Below, one piece after another: positions 61,867 to 64,000 of a DNA stretch of 64,000 bases. The position numbers and the translations under genes were made by a program. The stretch is from Deuterostichococcus epilithicus. Lineage: Eukaryota > Chlorophyta > Trebouxiophyceae > Prasiolales > Stichococcaceae. The notes under the pieces are model-generated. The model made no database searches. It saw only the letters and a program-made list of their open reading frames with translations, and was not told the origin of the DNA. Location of the stretch: contig JAVTLE010000021.1 in assembly GCA_033439295.1 (NCBI GenBank), positions 1,240,009-1,304,008 on the forward strand. The letters run 5' to 3'. Within the stretch, counting starts at the first letter, position 1, and every line of letters begins with the position of its first letter.

Positions 61867-62901
61867 ATGGAGCCGATGGCGGCCATGGTGTCTGCAAGTT
61901 GCGTGCTGGCACTGCTTCTCCTGGCGGTGACGACCGGCGCAGCTGGCCTACGAACTGGCCCAGAGCATCACTTCCAGCAGGTGCACCCCGCGACGCGAGG
62001 TCATCGTGTTCCCGGATTGTAGTCGTCTCGATGTGTGGTGTTTTTGCAACACAACTTGCGTCGATAAGGTCGTTGCAGCCTGATCTGAACTGTACAGCCT
62101 GTTTTCAGAGATGGGTGCAGCGATACTTGGAGCAGGTACTTAAGCATGTGGCTCAATGCAGCTCGGTACAACCTGATCGCAGGCGCAAGATGATCGCACG
62201 CTGCTCGACACTGCCGCCCCCGATCCGGTGCATCACCTGATCAAATCAAGTGTACAGCTGGCATTTTGGCAGCGAGTTTGCCTTTAGATACTCGACGCGC
62301 GTGACGCTCCTTCCTGTGCCAACTCGCGCAGGAAGGGACCGAGACTGGCTCGCGGAAAAATATCACCTACTTCAGCAAGTTCGGCGATGTCGAATGGACC
62401 ACCCAGGCTGGCGGCAGGTACAAAGAAAGTTCCACGAAGGATCTGCCGGGTGCCAACACCGCGGGCATTCTGGTGGAGCTGGCGCCTGGAGGCATGCGCG
62501 AGCCTCACTGGCATGACCCCAACGAGTGGGCCTACGTTATCAAGGGAACATGCAGGTTGGCAGCGCATGCGGGACACTATCATGAGTTCAACGAGCAGGG
62601 CCTGCCTCCTGCTGACCTCCTGCGCACATTGCAGTTTGTTTTTTTGGCTTCTTGTCGTTGCAGTGGGCGCTCATTCTGCCAGGTGGCAGCGGGCCGAGCC
62701 TGTGGAAGCAATGCCGTGGCTTGCTGCCGTCCGAAACATCCTGATATCAGCAAAGCATGGTCTGTGCAGGGCCACACTCGTGGACCAGGGCAAGGCACGG
62801 CCCGTCGAGTCGTGGGACTTCCGCCAGGGTGATGTCTGGTGCGCCGCCGCCGTCACCGCCGCTGTTGCCGCCGCCGCTGCTGCTGCTACCGCCGCCGCCG
62901 C

Positions 62902-62949
<48 letters not shown>

Positions 62950-64000
62950 AGACGAGCACCTAGTGAGCGCATGGGTTGACATAGTGTGAACTGATTTCGA
63001 AGACTGTCCGTCAAAGGTACTTCCCATCCAACCTGGGCCACACGGTGGTGGGCCTCGCGGGCGACAACGACGACGACAGCAACTGCACCTACATCGCTGG
63101 CTACGACCAGGGCGACTTCACCGAGACGGCCGATGGGCGCGGCCTGTCCAACTGGCTGTCCACAGCGCCCGCCGACATCCTCGCACAGGTGCCTGGCGAA
63201 GTCCTGTTCTGCTGTCCAGACGTGTGTCCAGCAGGGCAGCTCGCTTCTTACCGAAATCTGGGCCGTGGGGTTGCAGGAGTGCATTCGATTGAGATCTTTT
63301 GAGCCAATGCACGGCGGCAGCGCATGGGACCCCCGTCCGCCCATGATGCAGCGGGATCTTCTGCAGGGCTGTGTGAGAGGATACACAGGCTTGCCTGCAT
63401 ACATTCGAAGGCACCGTCAGCGTGCCTGTGGCCGACTGCAGGCGCTGGGCGTATCGGAGGACGACATCACCGCCAACATCCAGGCGGGCACCGACAACTT
63501 CCTGGTGCAGGGCGACCTCGAGGCGCTGACGGCGGGGCAGGACAATCCTCCAGTGCTCGCTGCCCAGGCTGCGTCGCTGCAGCCGCCGCAGATGACGACG
63601 CTCAGCCACCGGCTGCCGCTGTACGACGCCACAACACCTGAGGCACGCCCAATGCCGCCCCCTTGCTTGGAAAGTGCTTGCGGGATTTCATGAGGCATGT
63701 TGCTCTGCTTGTGAGTTTACCCCAGGGAGGCTGTTCTTGAGTCCCCCGCGGAGGGGAGGGGCCTGTGAGTGGCAATCTGTAGAAACCGCCTTGCAGGTAT
63801 AGCATCTGCGCAGTATGCGCCTCGTCCACTTCCACCAGCTGCAGCAGATTCATGTGACATAGTCGTCGCTGAGTCGCTTAGTGAATGTGCAGATCAAGAC
63901 CGCAGGCGGCACCATCCAAATCGCCAGCGGAGCAAACCTGCCATCATCGAAGGGCATGTCCGGTGCAATTGTGCGCATGCTGCCAGGGTCGCTGCGGCAG
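61867..64000 (+). CDS. secreted oxalate-decarboxylase-like bicupin (cut by right edge)
   Basis: Exon 1 (61867-61980) encodes a clear signal peptide (MVSASCVLALLLLAVTTGAA). Exons 62332-62555, 62770-62838, 63017-63188 and 63442-about 63642 follow in matching phase. The first cupin reads NITYFSKFGDVEWTTQAGGR, ILVELAPGGMREPHWHDPNE (metal-binding H-x-H and E), WAYVIKGTCR, then SWDFRQGDVWYFPSNLGHTV with the fourth ligand His. The linker ends TTLSHRLPLYDATTPE. An exon from 63893 starts a second cupin (GGTIQIASGANLPSSKGMSG, AIVRMLPGSLRQ) and runs off the window. Two-domain cupins of this type are manganese-dependent oxalate decarboxylases or oxidases. The intron at about 63643-63892 appears to use a GC donor (GAG|gcacgc). 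Intron 3 holds a long CTG/CCG run. Substrate assignment is by family only. Confidence 0.85.
62850..62952 (+). repeat. CTG/CCG trinucleotide repeat in bicupin intron
   Basis: Blocks of gcc/gct end in about 18 uninterrupted ctg units, all inside intron 62839-63016. Reading it as protein gives only poly-Leu, poly-Ala or poly-Ser runs, so the open frames here are artefacts. Confidence 0.85.

Noticed and set aside
62387-63027. Poly-Ala, poly-Leu and poly-Ser open frames near 62.9 kb
   Set aside because: They translate a CTG/CCG repeat that lies in an intron of the bicupin gene.

Overview
This is a nuclear window from an intron-dense, GC-rich eukaryote, most likely a chlorophyte green alga, perhaps trebouxiophyte-like. 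The gene set supports this: an HDA14-type deacetylase, plant-type sterol C24-methyltransferase, plastid SecE, organellar ribosomal proteins, a SANT/DUF3755 protein and a catalase with a mitochondrion-like leader. Most genes have several exons of 50-250 bp with GT-AG introns of about 90-800 bp, so single open frames rarely show a whole gene. I rebuilt genes from conserved motifs plus splice sites whose phases match. Two single N bases (5241, 10198) show that this is draft sequence.

Layout, left to right. 1-3949: a divergent pair of F-box genes sharing a phase-2 intron inside the F-box; the right one carries leucine-rich segments. 5003-about 15100 (minus): a large receptor-like kinase with a signal-peptide-like segment, an ectodomain made of two colinear copies of one module, one membrane helix and a TKL-like kinase domain. 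15112-15585: unidentified exons. 16172-17756 (minus): complete organellar ribosomal protein uL1. 18205-20527: a foldback element with long inverted arms made largely of a dyad-symmetric satellite. 20792-22060 (minus): plastid SecE. 22569-27333 (plus): complete DEAD-box RNA helicase of the DDX5/DBP2 type. 27734-32759 (minus): secreted-type GMC oxidoreductase. 33965-35773 (minus): J-domain protein. 37007-39810 (plus): frame-disrupted Cdc20/Cdh1-like WD40 gene. 40109-45529 (minus): catalase with a separate leader exon. 46395-49539 (minus): sterol C24-methyltransferase. 49916-52426 (plus): bZIP factor. 53196-about 55480 (minus): HDA14-like histone deacetylase. 56281-57302 (plus): mitochondrial ribosomal protein bL27m with a presequence exon. 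58266-61455 (plus): SANT/DUF3755 protein. 61867-64000 (plus, cut by the edge): oxalate-decarboxylase-like bicupin.

The genes are ordinary host housekeeping, metabolic and regulatory genes, with no operon-like functional cluster. Several adjacent pairs are divergent and may share promoters: the two F-box genes, SecE/helicase, sterol methyltransferase/bZIP and HDAC/bL27m. The most unusual items are the receptor kinase with its internally duplicated ectodomain and the satellite-armed foldback element. uL1, bL27m and catalase all appear to be sent to organelles by leaders encoded in short first exons.
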